This document shows, piece by piece, positions 41,433 to 50,972 of a stretch of 56,450 bases of DNA. The notes below the pieces were generated by a model. The model saw only the letters and a list, made by a program, of their open reading frames with translations. It was not told the DNA's origin and ran no database searches. Both the position numbers and the translations under genes were made by a program. The stretch is from CAZLYF01 sp964586835 (GTDB taxonomy: Bacteria; Bacillota; Clostridia; Christensenellales; Aristaeellaceae), in the NCBI GenBank assembly GCA_964586835.1, contig CAZPIC010000014.1:1-56450 (forward strand), read 5' to 3'. Positions within the stretch are counted from its first letter, which is position 1, and each line of letters opens with the position of its first letter.

Positions 41433-42395
41433 TTATTGGTAATATTTGATGAAGTCCGCGATGTTGCGTGCATCGATCACGGCCAGCTCAATGTTCTGGT
41501 ACCTAGGTACTTCTTCTCCCTTGAAGTACTTCTGTACGGATTCAAGGGTCAGCTTTACGATGTTTGCTGCGGATACGCCAATGCAGACCTTGTAGTATTT
41601 GTGGCCTTCGTTGATTTTAGAGAAGGGCTCAGAACCCCAGGCGCCGGCGCTGACGACGATGGTGCCTTCAGCTGCTGCCAGTTCCAGGGCAGAGGCTGCA
41701 CCCTGTGCCGCGTTGTCGACAGCGCCCCAAATCACGTCGATGGGCTTTGCGATGTTGTTGGTCACGATGTTCGCTGCGGACTCACGGGTCTCTCCGAAAT
41801 CCTGGTCGAAGACCCAGGTGATGTTCTCCTTGCCAAGGAGTTCCTCAAGAGTCGCCTTGAAGGTTTCCGAGCGGACAGCCGTATGTGGAGCGTTGAGCAT
41901 GGCCAGCACACCGACCTTGACCTTGCCGTCCAGGTTTTCCTTGGCGTAGTCAGCGACCCACTCTCCGGTCAGAACGCCTGTCTGGGCGTGATCCCAGGCA
42001 ACGTGGGTGATGAGCGCCTCATAGGGTGTTCCGCTGTCAAAGGCGAACACGGGGATTCCCGCTGCGCCTGCCTGCTCCAGGGTGGGGATGATCCCCTCGC
42101 TGGCGACAGGGTCGATCAGAATAGCGTCGTATTTCTGGGTAATGAAGTCTTCCACCTGTTTCTGCTGCGTTTCAGCGTTGAGGTTGCCATCCTGGATGTT
42201 CACTTCACCAAAGCCCATCGCGGGTGCCTGGTCCATGAACTCGTCATATACAGCGGTGCACCATTCATCGTACATGGTGATGTGAGCGATGCCCAGGCGC
42301 TTGCCTTCCCAGGGCTCGGCTGCGAAAGCCGTAAGGCTTACAGTCAGTACTAGCGTGAACGTCAGCAACAGGGCTACAAGGTTCCGTTTTCTCAT
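41433..42395 (-). CDS. sugar-type ABC transporter, substrate-binding protein
   Basis: This 320-residue protein has a type I signal peptide (MRKRNLVALLLTFTLVLTVS then LTAFAAE; no lipobox Cys). The mature part is a ribose/galactose-class binding protein: GKRLGIAHITMYDEWCTAVY, IQDGNLNAETQQKQVEDFIT, YDAILIDPVASEGIIPTLEQ, AGIPVFAFDSGTPYE and VIWGAVDNAAQGAASALELA. The ligand is not identifiable. ATG 42395 follows AAAGGAGG; the longer in-frame codon at 42464 lies before the signal peptide and is unlikely. It follows the ATPase gene by 52 nt. Confidence 0.9.
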   Translation of the reverse strand: MRKRNLVALLLTFTLVLTVSLTAFAAEPWEGKRLGIAHITMYDEWCTAVYDEFMDQAPAMGFGEVNIQDGNLNAETQQKQVEDFITQKYDAILIDPVASEGIIPTLEQAGAAGIPVFAFDSGTPYEALITHVAWDHAQTGVLTGEWVADYAKENLDGKVKVGVLAMLNAPHTAVRSETFKATLEELLGKENITWVFDQDFGETRESAANIVTNNIAKPIDVIWGAVDNAAQGAASALELAAAEGTIVVSAGAWGSEPFSKINEGHKYYKVCIGVSAANIVKLTLESVQKYFKGEEVPRYQNIELAVIDARNIADFIKYYQ

Positions 42396-42447
42396 GGGAA
42401 ATCCTCCTTTATACGTACCATCCGTTTGGGATGGTTGGATACCCGGT

Positions 42448-43926
<1,479 letters not shown>

Positions 43927-43943
43927 GCAGCTGTTCTCCCTGC

Positions 43944-44927
43944 CTAAGTGCGCTTGTTGCGAACAACGTCAAGCGCGACCGCACCGATCATCACGCAGCC
44001 CTTGAGGACGTCCTGTACGAAGGGGTTGACGTTCAGCATTGTCATGCCGTTGAAGAACAGCATCAGAAAAATGGTGCCAAACAGCGCCTGGATGACCTTT
44101 CCCCGGCCTCCCGCCAGGCTCAGTCCGCCCAGAATGGACGCGATCATGGCGTCAAATTCATACAGGCTCCCGTTGGTGAGGGCCGCGCTGTCAAGCCGCG
44201 TCACGAGGATCACGCTGGAAAAGCCGCACAGCGCGCCCGCGACGGTATAGATAAGGGCTCTGTATTTTCTGACGTTGATGCCCGCGAAATAGGCGGCTTC
44301 CTCGTTGCCTCCGATGGCGTAGAGGCTTCTGCCAAACTTGGTCCTCTGCGCCAGGAAGGAGAACAGGGTGTAGAGGATGACGAGGAAAACAACGCTGACT
44401 GGAATGCCGTATTCCGTTCCGCCGATGAAGCCACGGCCGAAAAACTGGATCTCCTTGGGCATACCTGGAATGGGAGAGGCATTGGTGATGATCTTTGCAA
44501 GCCCCTTGCAGATCATCTGGAAGCCTAACGTGACAATAAAACAGGGGATGCGCGCATAGGCGATCAGCACGCCATTGCCTGCTCCGACTGCAGCTCCGGT
44601 GGCGATGGCACACAGGATCGCAAGCCAGGGGTTCATTCCGCCGAACTTGATCAGCCAGGCCATGACAGCGGAGGTCAGGCATACGTTCTGTCCGAGGGAC
44701 AGGTCAAACTGTCCTGTGGTGACGATGAGCGCCTGGCCAATGCAGACAATGGCGAGGGAGACGGTTTGGGAGATGATGTTGCGGATGTTTTTATAGGTGA
44801 AAAAGTATTCAGACGCGAACGAGAAAATGACGATCAGAACGAAGATGGCGATGACAATCGCATACTCCTTGGTGAACCTGGAAATACGGGTGCTGACTGT
44901 GCGGCGGGTTGCGGTCGATTCGCTCAT
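43944..44927 (-). CDS. sugar-type ABC transporter, permease
   Basis: This 327-residue RbsC-type permease has about 8-10 helices, with GQFDLSLGQNVCLTSAVMAW near residue 72, IGGNEEAAYFAGINVRKYRA near residue 211 and MIASILGGLSLAGGRGKVIQ near residue 262. The order permease, ATPase, binding protein is the reverse of the first importer in this window. It lies 81 nt after the PIG-L deacetylase gene on the same strand. Confidence 0.92.
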   Translation of the reverse strand: MSESTATRRTVSTRISRFTKEYAIVIAIFVLIVIFSFASEYFFTYKNIRNIISQTVSLAIVCIGQALIVTTGQFDLSLGQNVCLTSAVMAWLIKFGGMNPWLAILCAIATGAAVGAGNGVLIAYARIPCFIVTLGFQMICKGLAKIITNASPIPGMPKEIQFFGRGFIGGTEYGIPVSVVFLVILYTLFSFLAQRTKFGRSLYAIGGNEEAAYFAGINVRKYRALIYTVAGALCGFSSVILVTRLDSAALTNGSLYEFDAMIASILGGLSLAGGRGKVIQALFGTIFLMLFFNGMTMLNVNPFVQDVLKGCVMIGAVALDVVRNKRT

Positions 44928-45008
44928 GGTATGTCACGGTCCTTTCGATGAGGTTGCCTGAAACGGATAGCGCGTTGCTTCAGGAAGGCGCGTCAGCCTT
45001 TCAGACCC

Positions 45009-45719
45009 TCAGGGCAGCAGGCGCTTGGCAGTCATGCGCAGGTAGTTGTGGTTTAAGCGGAAACCTTCAGCATATTGAACGCCGCACTGAAAACCCCGGA
45101 CCCGCGAACAGCTCCTGACGAAATCCAAAAAATCGATGTGATCGTGGTCCAGCATCCACCTGATTTGGGATTCATGGCAGGCCAGAGCCTCGAGTTTCAG
45201 CGTGATGACATCAGAGATATCGACATACTCGGTGGGGATAAAGCCAACTCCGGCGACCGTGTCCATATGATAGATGGGACAAACTCCGCAGACGGGGCCT
45301 GCGCCGGGTCCCAGGTCAAAATGCGGGAGACTGGCAGCAAAGGAGGCCCGCAACGCCGCATAGTAGGCCTGCATATGGTCGTTCATGTAGTCCTGCTCGT
45401 TGTGCGTGATGATCAGGTCGGGGCTGACCTCACGCACGACCCTGGCCAGGCGAACGATGAGGTCGTCGTTTTCCGCTGTGACGAAGATGTCAGGCACGTC
45501 GATGCTGTAATGCGATGCACCGATCACCTTCGCGGCGGCCTCTGCCTCCTTGAAGCGGATTTCGCGCAGCTCGTCAGGGGGGATAACGACGTGGCCCATG
45601 TTCCCGTTCGCGATATGGCAGACAGCTACGTCATGCCCCTGTTTAACATATTTGGCCAGTGTCCCGAAGCAGCCGATCTCAAGGTCGTCAGGATGACAGC
45701 CAATGGCGAGTACGTTCAA
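45009..45719 (-). CDS. PIG-L/LmbE-family N-deacetylase
   Basis: This 236-residue protein has the family's zinc-binding motif near the N terminus, AIGCHPDDLEIGCFGTLAKY, the Asp/His region ITHNEQDYMNDHMQAYYAAL, and HMDTVAGVGFIPTEYVD. Members remove acetyl groups from N-acetylated sugars (GlcNAc-PI, mycothiol and bacillithiol precursors, antibiotics). First in an operon with a sugar-type importer, it may act on an imported N-acylated compound (inference). I place the start at TTG 45719 because a perfect GGGAGGTGA ribosome binding site lies 8 nt upstream; the in-frame GTG at 45731 would overlap that site. Confidence 0.85.
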   Translation of the reverse strand: MNVLAIGCHPDDLEIGCFGTLAKYVKQGHDVAVCHIANGNMGHVVIPPDELREIRFKEAEAAAKVIGASHYSIDVPDIFVTAENDDLIVRLARVVREVSPDLIITHNEQDYMNDHMQAYYAALRASFAASLPHFDLGPGAGPVCGVCPIYHMDTVAGVGFIPTEYVDISDVITLKLEALACHESQIRWMLDHDHIDFLDFVRSCSRVRGFQCGVQYAEGFRLNHNYLRMTAKRLLP

Positions 45720-45941
45720 GGATTTATTCACCTCCCATGTTCGTTTGAACAGCGCGCTTAGAACAGAAGGGACGCGGGCCCCGGCCGTGGTCACAAGCCG
45801 GCTCGTGGCAGTGCAGCCGGTTGTTTTCCGGAAGGATGCTCCTTTTTGTGACCATCCTCAGGCCTCCCTGTCCCCGCAAATCTTGCTGACCCGAGCCGCT
45901 GTATCAGCGGGATCCTCAGGCTATACTGTCCAACTCCTCTG

Positions 45942-45970
45942 AGTATATCCGACTTAGGAAGCCGGCGCAA
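45942..45970 (-). promoter_or_regulatory. promoter of the deacetylase/importer operon
   Basis: On the minus strand TTGCGC (45970-45965) and TATACT (45947-45942) are spaced by 17 bp, giving a leader of about 215 nt before the TTG start codon. Confidence 0.5.
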
Positions 45971-46287
45971 GCAAAGGATGTCGCCCATTTTGTGAAAGAT
46001 CCCACTCCGGGTGGAGAGGGAGCCTTTGTCTCGGGGATCTAAAGCTGGGAACCGCAGAAGACAGAGAGCTTGTAGTCAGGGGCCAACACAGTCCGTTTGG
46101 CCTTCCGGTCGTCTCTGCAATGCCTGTGAAAGAAGTCTCCACAAAAAACCTCTTCGGAGCTTGGATGATCCCTCGGCCGCATGGGCTGCAGCGGTGTTTG
46201 AGCGGAACCGTCATGTTGAGCGCGGGCGGCTTCTTTTGGGCATGGAATCGATCCTGTATTGCATTTCAGAAACAAGGGACTCCTTTG

Positions 46288-46481
46288 GCCCTTCATTACC
46301 TTCCGTAAAATAGTAGGCAGCACATTGCCTACGGTTTACATGGAAAGGCCACCGTAACAACTTTTTATTGTCAATTCAGCCCATTTTACGCATGGGGAAG
46401 CCCTCAGGCCTGTATTCTCACAATGGAAAAGGTTCCATGTCAATCGCTGGCCGGACTTTTTCACAGAGACAATGGAAGACC
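46288..46481 (-). repeat. dispersed repeat family 2, copy 2
   Basis: This is the opposite-strand copy of 26225-26421, aligned over its whole length. Arm 46288-46345 (read on the minus strand) matches 26364-26421 at 46 of 58 positions without gaps. Arm 46433-46481 matches 26275-26225 read on the minus strand. The two arms point away from each other and share CCATGT, then A or C, then AA at their inner ends. It lies about 60 bp upstream of tRNA-Arg. The surrounding 45971-46287 holds no recognisable gene. Confidence 0.8.
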
Positions 46482-46539
46482 CTGCAAGTCGATTGTCTTG
46501 CATTTTTCAAACTTCCCTCCTACACTGAGAGGCGAGCTG

Positions 46540-46616
46540 GCGCCCTTAGCTCAGCTGGATAGAGCGTTTGACTTCGAATCAAAAGGCCGCAGGTTCGAGC
46601 CCTGCAGGGCGCGCCA
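46540..46616 (+). tRNA. tRNA-Arg (anticodon TCG)
   Basis: The 77-nt sequence folds as a complete cloverleaf: acceptor stem GCGCCCT (46540-46546) with AGGGCGC (46606-46612), D-arm GCTCAGCTGGATAGAGC, anticodon arm TTTGA-CTTCGAA-TCAAA with anticodon TCG, T-arm GCAGG-TTCGAGC-CCTGC, discriminator G and encoded CCA (46614-46616). It reads CGA codons. A near-copy of its last 18 nt before the final A occurs at 48383-48400. Confidence 0.95.
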
Positions 46617-46742
46617 CTAAAGCAGCCGGAGAAGAAAACCTTCTTCGGCGTTTGCATCTGCTTGCGCTGCTCTGTATAAGCGACAGGCTTGCGCGACAAA
46701 CGGGTTTCCCCTCGCTGTGTTGGCAGGTCATCCTCTAAGGTT

Positions 46743-47762
46743 TCAATGCCTGTTGGCCACAAATACTGTCTTGATGGCGGGAGCGTCCCGCTCGTACAAT
46801 TCCTTCAGCTTCCCGGCCTCGTTCATCCCCAACATATGCGTGACGACACGGCGCACGTCGATAGCGCCCGAGGTGATCAGGCGGATTGCAAGCGGAAACT
46901 GAAGTGCCGGCTCCGCGATGGAGCTCAGAAGGGATTTTTTGTTCATTACCATGGCGTTTATGTCTATACACGCGCTGCCACCTTCCGCCAGCGTGATGCC
47001 ACAGGCAAGAACTTTTCCGCCATAGGCGACCAGGTTCAGCGCCTCTGCACACAGCTCAGGCGGCGCTGCAACAATCGCCGCGTCAAAGGCGCTCCTGCCC
47101 GAAAGGGAGGCGGGCCAGCCTGCATCCTCCCGATAATGCGCCTCGTCCGCTCCCAGCGAAAGGGCAATCGCTTCGGCTGTGCGGCTGCGCTCACTGCCTC
47201 TCCGGCGCGCGACCATCGTGATACGGCCTGCGCCGAGCCGCCTGGCGTAGGCTGCGCAGAACAGACCGATGGCACCCATGCCATAAATCAGCAAAGACGC
47301 CTCAGGCCTGAGGCACAGTTTGTCTACACAGCGAATCGCAACCGCGAGCGGCTCTGTCATACAAGCGGTGACGGGGTCCAGGTCGCCGACCGCGTTGAGC
47401 ATCCGCACGTTGACAATCAGCTCGTCAGACATTCCCGGCTGCTCCTGCAGGGTGTATCCCTCCCGGCACAGTTCCGTATCGCCCGCCTTGCAAGCATCGC
47501 AGCGTCCGCACATGGATACATCCTCAACGGCTACGCGTTGCCCGACGAATGCCTGCCCCAGGCTGGAGCCCGCCTCCGTGACCTCGCCGCAGATCTCGTG
47601 CCCCAGCGGTGTGAATTCCACCCCATGCCTAAAATAGTGCAGATCAGTCCCGCAGAGACCACAGGCCAGCACACGCACGCGGACCTCATCTTTCTTCAGG
47701 GAACGGTTTTCCCTCTCTCGGAGCTGGACTTCATAGCCCGCTCTTGCGTACAGACCCTTCAC
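46743..47762 (-). CDS. zinc-dependent medium-chain alcohol/polyol dehydrogenase
   Basis: This 339-residue MDR protein has the catalytic-zinc motif CGLCGTDLHYFRHG and GHEICGEV, the structural-zinc Cys cluster in CGRCDACKAGDTELC (residues about 89-103), and the NAD(P) Rossmann motif IYGMGAIGLFCAAYARRLGA. It resembles threonine and sorbitol dehydrogenases; the substrate is not predictable. I use GTG 47762 because GGGAGG lies 8 nt upstream; the open frame extends to 48068 but that part overlaps a perfect TATAAT and a dispersed repeat. The gene stands alone between tRNA-Arg and the duplicated tRNA end at 48383, so it may be acquired cargo. Confidence 0.87.
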   Translation of the reverse strand: MKGLYARAGYEVQLRERENRSLKKDEVRVRVLACGLCGTDLHYFRHGVEFTPLGHEICGEVTEAGSSLGQAFVGQRVAVEDVSMCGRCDACKAGDTELCREGYTLQEQPGMSDELIVNVRMLNAVGDLDPVTACMTEPLAVAIRCVDKLCLRPEASLLIYGMGAIGLFCAAYARRLGAGRITMVARRRGSERSRTAEAIALSLGADEAHYREDAGWPASLSGRSAFDAAIVAAPPELCAEALNLVAYGGKVLACGITLAEGGSACIDINAMVMNKKSLLSSIAEPALQFPLAIRLITSGAIDVRRVVTHMLGMNEAGKLKELYERDAPAIKTVFVANRH

Positions 47763-47792
47763 GTCATTACCCTCCCTGGAAAAGTTGTTGTT

Positions 47793-47821
47793 ATTATATC
47801 TCATACTCTGGTTTTTTCCAG
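47793..47821 (-). promoter_or_regulatory. promoter of the zinc dehydrogenase gene
   Basis: On the minus strand a perfect TATAAT (47798-47793) is preceded 17 bp upstream by CTGGAA (47821-47816), a weak -35. It lies about 31 bp upstream of the chosen GTG start and supports that start over longer ones. Confidence 0.55.
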
Positions 47822-47879
47822 CATGCGCACAGATCCTCGCTTTTTTCCGTGAAACAGAAGGTAGTTTAAGGGTCGTCGG

Positions 47880-48169
47880 AAAAACGCTCACGAGGTTCAC
47901 AGGATGCTGGAGCAAAATCACAGCCACATCGAGAAATGGGAGGGCCGATGGGAGAATCCCTTGAAGAGATGGACCGGAAGAAGATTGGCCGATATGGGGT
48001 GAGATCGGCATGGTCCGACATACGGTCATCAGAAGTAAGGAAGAAACAGGTGAGACAGGCACCTCCATGACGAGTCGGAAGGATCATGCGGTGCAATGCG
48101 CCAAGGCAGTCAGAAATCACGGGGCATCGAGAGCATGCACGGGTCTCTGGATGTCGTGCAGAATGAGGA
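47880..48169 (+). repeat. dispersed repeat family 1, copy 2 (longer copy)
   Basis: This is the counterpart of 477-653, in the same orientation. Conserved blocks are 47880-47936 and 48103-48169; the 166 nt between them is replaced by only 53 nt in copy 1. It lies between the zinc dehydrogenase promoter and the tRNA-end duplicate. It carries no intact gene and no obvious terminal inverted repeats. Confidence 0.8.
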
Positions 48170-48382
48170 TCATCCGCAAGAGGGCAGCCTCAGGAATCCG
48201 GTTGTACTCAGAAGGAGGGTATTCCATAGGCTCCGAATAGACACATCTTTTGAAAACGCAACCGGTCCCTGGAAACAGTTTTGAGCCGACGTGAACCTAA
48301 AACATCTGGAAAGCATGATTCGGGGAATGGGATGCTTCGCCTGCAGCTCAAAACGCTGATGGACCTTGACCGTTCATGCGTA

Positions 48383-48400
48383 AGCCCTGCAAGGCGCGCC
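48383..48400 (+). repeat. duplicate of the tRNA-Arg 3' end (att-like site)
   Basis: The 18-mer agccctgcaaggcgcgcc differs at one position from tRNA-Arg nucleotides 46598-46615, in the same orientation. Direct repeats of a tRNA 3' end are what tRNA-targeting integrases leave behind. The bounded interval is about 1.78 kb and carries the zinc dehydrogenase and a dispersed repeat but no integrase, so it would be a remnant. Confidence 0.6.
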
Positions 48401-48406
48401 GTTTCA

Positions 48407-48435
48407 TTGCCATTTCCTGAAAACTCCCTTACAAT
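48407..48435 (+). promoter_or_regulatory. promoter of the rhamnose/polysaccharide export operon
   Basis: TTGCCA (48407-48412) and TACAAT (48430-48435) are spaced by 17 bp, 43 bp upstream of rfbA. The -35 box begins 7 bp after the tRNA-end duplicate. Confidence 0.65.
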
Positions 48436-48478
48436 AGGGTCTCGATGAGGCCTAAAGCAAAACGCTGGAGACGAATTG

Positions 48479-49363
48479 ATGAAGGGAATCATTCTTGCGG
48501 GCGGTGCTGGAACCCGCCTGTATCCACTGACCATGGTCACGTCCAAGCAGCTGCTGCCTGTCTATGACAAGCCGATGATCTATTATCCTTTGTCCACGTT
48601 GATGCTCTCAGGGATACGCGACATTCTGATCATCTCTACGCCCGCAGATCTGCCCAACTTTGAGCGCCTGCTGGGATCCGGGGAACAGTTTGGAATCAAC
48701 CTGACGTACAGGGAGCAGCCTTCTCCCGATGGTCTGGCCCAGGCCTTTCTGATCGGCGAGGCGTTTATCGGTGATGACTGCTGCGCGATGATCCTGGGGG
48801 ACAACATCTTCTATGGCAGCGGTCTGAAAAGATACCTGAAAGCCGCCGTGGAGGGGACTCAGCAGGGGAGGGCGACGATCTTCGGCTACTATGTTCACGA
48901 TCCTGAGCGCTTTGGTGTCGTGGAATTTGACGAAAGTGGCCACGTGGTCTCGGTGGAGGAAAAGCCCTCTCAGCCCAAGAGCAACTACTGCATCACCGGC
49001 CTGTACTTCTATCCCCAAGGCGTGTCCGGCATGGCAGGGCAGGTGCGCCCTTCCGCCCGTGGTGAGCTTGAGATTACGAGTCTCAACGATCTTTACCTCA
49101 AACAGAGCGCTCTGGATGTGCAACTGCTGGGGCGAGGCTTTGCTTGGCTGGACACGGGCACGGTGGACAGCCTGGTGGATGCGGCGGAATTCGTGCGCGT
49201 GATAGAGAAGCGCCAGGGGATCAAGATCTCCGCTGTGGAGGAAATTGCCTTCATGAACGGGTGGATAGACAGAAGCCGTCTGGCAGAATCAGCCAGACGA
49301 TACGGCAAATCGCCCTATGGCGAGCACTTAAACCGCGTTGCAGAAGGCAGAATACAGTATTGA
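48479..49363 (+). CDS. rfbA: glucose-1-phosphate thymidylyltransferase
   Basis: This 294-residue nucleotidyltransferase has GIILAGGAGTRLYPLT at the N terminus (nucleotide binding), KQLLPVYDKPMIYYPLSTLM, AMILGDNIFYGSGL (metal Asp) and GVVEFDESGHVVSVEEKP. It makes dTDP-glucose, the first step of dTDP-L-rhamnose synthesis. Length is normal. GGAG lies 9 nt upstream of ATG 48479. It is first in a run of six genes with overlaps or gaps of a few bases. Confidence 0.96.
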   Translation: MKGIILAGGAGTRLYPLTMVTSKQLLPVYDKPMIYYPLSTLMLSGIRDILIISTPADLPNFERLLGSGEQFGINLTYREQPSPDGLAQAFLIGEAFIGDDCCAMILGDNIFYGSGLKRYLKAAVEGTQQGRATIFGYYVHDPERFGVVEFDESGHVVSVEEKPSQPKSNYCITGLYFYPQGVSGMAGQVRPSARGELEITSLNDLYLKQSALDVQLLGRGFAWLDTGTVDSLVDAAEFVRVIEKRQGIKISAVEEIAFMNGWIDRSRLAESARRYGKSPYGEHLNRVAEGRIQY

Positions 49364-49365
49364 AG

Positions 49366-49935
49366 ATGAGAGCCATTGACACCGAGCTTCCTGATGTCAA
49401 GATCATAGAGCCGAAGGTGCACGGAGACCACCGCGGGTGGTTTATGGAATCCTGGTCCGAAAGACTCCTGAACGCACTGGGGATCCGTTGCCTTTTTGTG
49501 CAGGACAACCACAGCTTCACCGCGATGAGAGGGACACTGCGCGGGCTTCATTTTCAATGCACGCCCATGGCGCAGGCGAAGCTCGTCCGCGTGACAGCCG
49601 GGGCGGTGATGGACGTGGCTGTGGACCTGCGCAGGGGATCGCCTTGCTACCTTAAGTGGGCCGGGGTGGAACTGTCAGCTGAGAATAAGCGGATGCTGTT
49701 CATCCCGCGCGGATTTGCCCATGGCTTTTTGACCTTAACCGACCGCGTGGAGTTCATGTACAAGGTAGACAACCCCTACAGCGCAGAGCATGACCGGGGG
49801 ATCCGCTGGGATGATCCGGCTGTTGGCGTCAGATGGGGAACGGACAATCCCATTCTTTCCAGGAAGGATCGGGACCTGCCATGTCTTTTTGATCTTGATT
49901 GCGGCTTTGTGTATGAGGATGGAGGGGGACCATGA
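49366..49935 (+). CDS. rfbC: dTDP-4-dehydrorhamnose 3,5-epimerase
   Basis: This 189-residue cupin-fold epimerase has DHRGWFMESW, VQDNHSFTAMRGTLRGLHFQ with the catalytic His, KLVRVTAGAVMDVAVDLRRG with the partner Asp, and FIPRGFAHGFLTL. It epimerises C3 and C5 of the keto-sugar. The ATG at 49366 is 2 nt after the rfbA stop codon; a longer frame from 49144 lies within rfbA and is not the start. It overlaps rfbB by 4 bases. Confidence 0.95.
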   Translation: MRAIDTELPDVKIIEPKVHGDHRGWFMESWSERLLNALGIRCLFVQDNHSFTAMRGTLRGLHFQCTPMAQAKLVRVTAGAVMDVAVDLRRGSPCYLKWAGVELSAENKRMLFIPRGFAHGFLTLTDRVEFMYKVDNPYSAEHDRGIRWDDPAVGVRWGTDNPILSRKDRDLPCLFDLDCGFVYEDGGGP

Positions 49936-50972
49936 ACATCATCGTCACGGGAGGCGCCGGCTTCATTGGAAGTAACTTCGTGTATCATCAGCTGAAGCAT
50001 CATCCGCAGGACCGTGTGGTATGCCTGGACAGTCTGACCTACGCCGGGAACCTGAAAAACCTCGAAGCCGCGCTGAAGAACCCGGGTTTCTGCTTTGTCA
50101 GAGGAGATATCGCGGACGCTGACGCAGTCAACCGTCTGTTTGAGGAAGAAAAGCCCGATATCCTCGTTAACTTCGCGGCGGAATCCCACGTGGACCGTTC
50201 CATAGAAGACCCGGGGGTCTTCCTGCGTACCAACGTGCTGGGGACACAGGTGCTGATGGACGCTTGCAGAAAGCATGGGATCAGGAGGTTTCACCAGGTG
50301 TCCACTGACGAGGTCTATGGGGACCTGCCACTGGACAGGCCGGACCTCTTTTTCACGGAAGAGACCCCCCTGAATACCTCCAGTCCCTACTCCGCGTCCA
50401 AAGCCGGTGCCGACCTGCTGGTGCTGGCTTACTACCGCACCTATGGGCTTCCGGTCACTGTCAGCCGCTGCTCCAATAACTACGGCCCCTGGCACTTCCC
50501 GGAGAAACTCATTCCACTCATGATCACCCGGGCACTGGAGGATAAAAGCCTGCCTGTCTACGGCAAGGGTGAGAATGTGCGTGACTGGCTGTACGTGGAG
50601 GATCACTGCGCAGCTGTCGACCTGATCATGCGCAAGGGCCGTCCCGGTGAGGTATACAATGTGGGGGGACACAACGAGCGCCGCAACCTGGACGTGGTGA
50701 AGGCGATCCTGAAGGGGCTCTCAAAGCCGGAATCCCTGATCGCGTTTGTGTCAGACCGCCCGGGCCACGACTTGCGCTATGCCATCAACCCGGACAAAAT
50801 CCACAGGGAGTTGGGCTGGTTGCCGGCGACCCCCTTCGATGAGGGTATCCAATGGACCATCCGGTGGTACCTTGAGCACAGGGACTGGTGGGAAGGAATC
50901 TTAAGCGGGGAATACAGGGAGTATTTCAAGCGGATGTACGCGAGCCGGAAAACAGGAGGAGAAGGCACCTGA
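49932..50972 (+). CDS. rfbB: dTDP-glucose 4,6-dehydratase
   Basis: This 346-residue extended SDR protein has the NAD motif VTGGAGFIGSNFVYH, LVNFAAESHVDRSIEDP, the catalytic Thr-Asp-Glu in VSTDEVYGDLP, and the Tyr-Lys pair in SPYSASKAGADLL. It converts dTDP-glucose to dTDP-4-keto-6-deoxyglucose. GGAGGGGG precedes the ATG. Its stop shares a base with the rfbD start. Confidence 0.96.
   Translation: MNIIVTGGAGFIGSNFVYHQLKHHPQDRVVCLDSLTYAGNLKNLEAALKNPGFCFVRGDIADADAVNRLFEEEKPDILVNFAAESHVDRSIEDPGVFLRTNVLGTQVLMDACRKHGIRRFHQVSTDEVYGDLPLDRPDLFFTEETPLNTSSPYSASKAGADLLVLAYYRTYGLPVTVSRCSNNYGPWHFPEKLIPLMITRALEDKSLPVYGKGENVRDWLYVEDHCAAVDLIMRKGRPGEVYNVGGHNERRNLDVVKAILKGLSKPESLIAFVSDRPGHDLRYAINPDKIHRELGWLPATPFDEGIQWTIRWYLEHRDWWEGILSGEYREYFKRMYASRKTGGEGT

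Noticed and set aside
40383..42353. 656-codon open frame on the plus strand
   Set aside because: It runs antisense through the M24-like gene and the binding-protein gene, has no family motifs, and both minus-strand genes are well supported. It is a by-product of codon bias.
46540..46616. Protein-coding frame through 46423-46620
   Set aside because: The sequence forms a complete tRNA-Arg cloverleaf with encoded CCA; the open frame is incidental.
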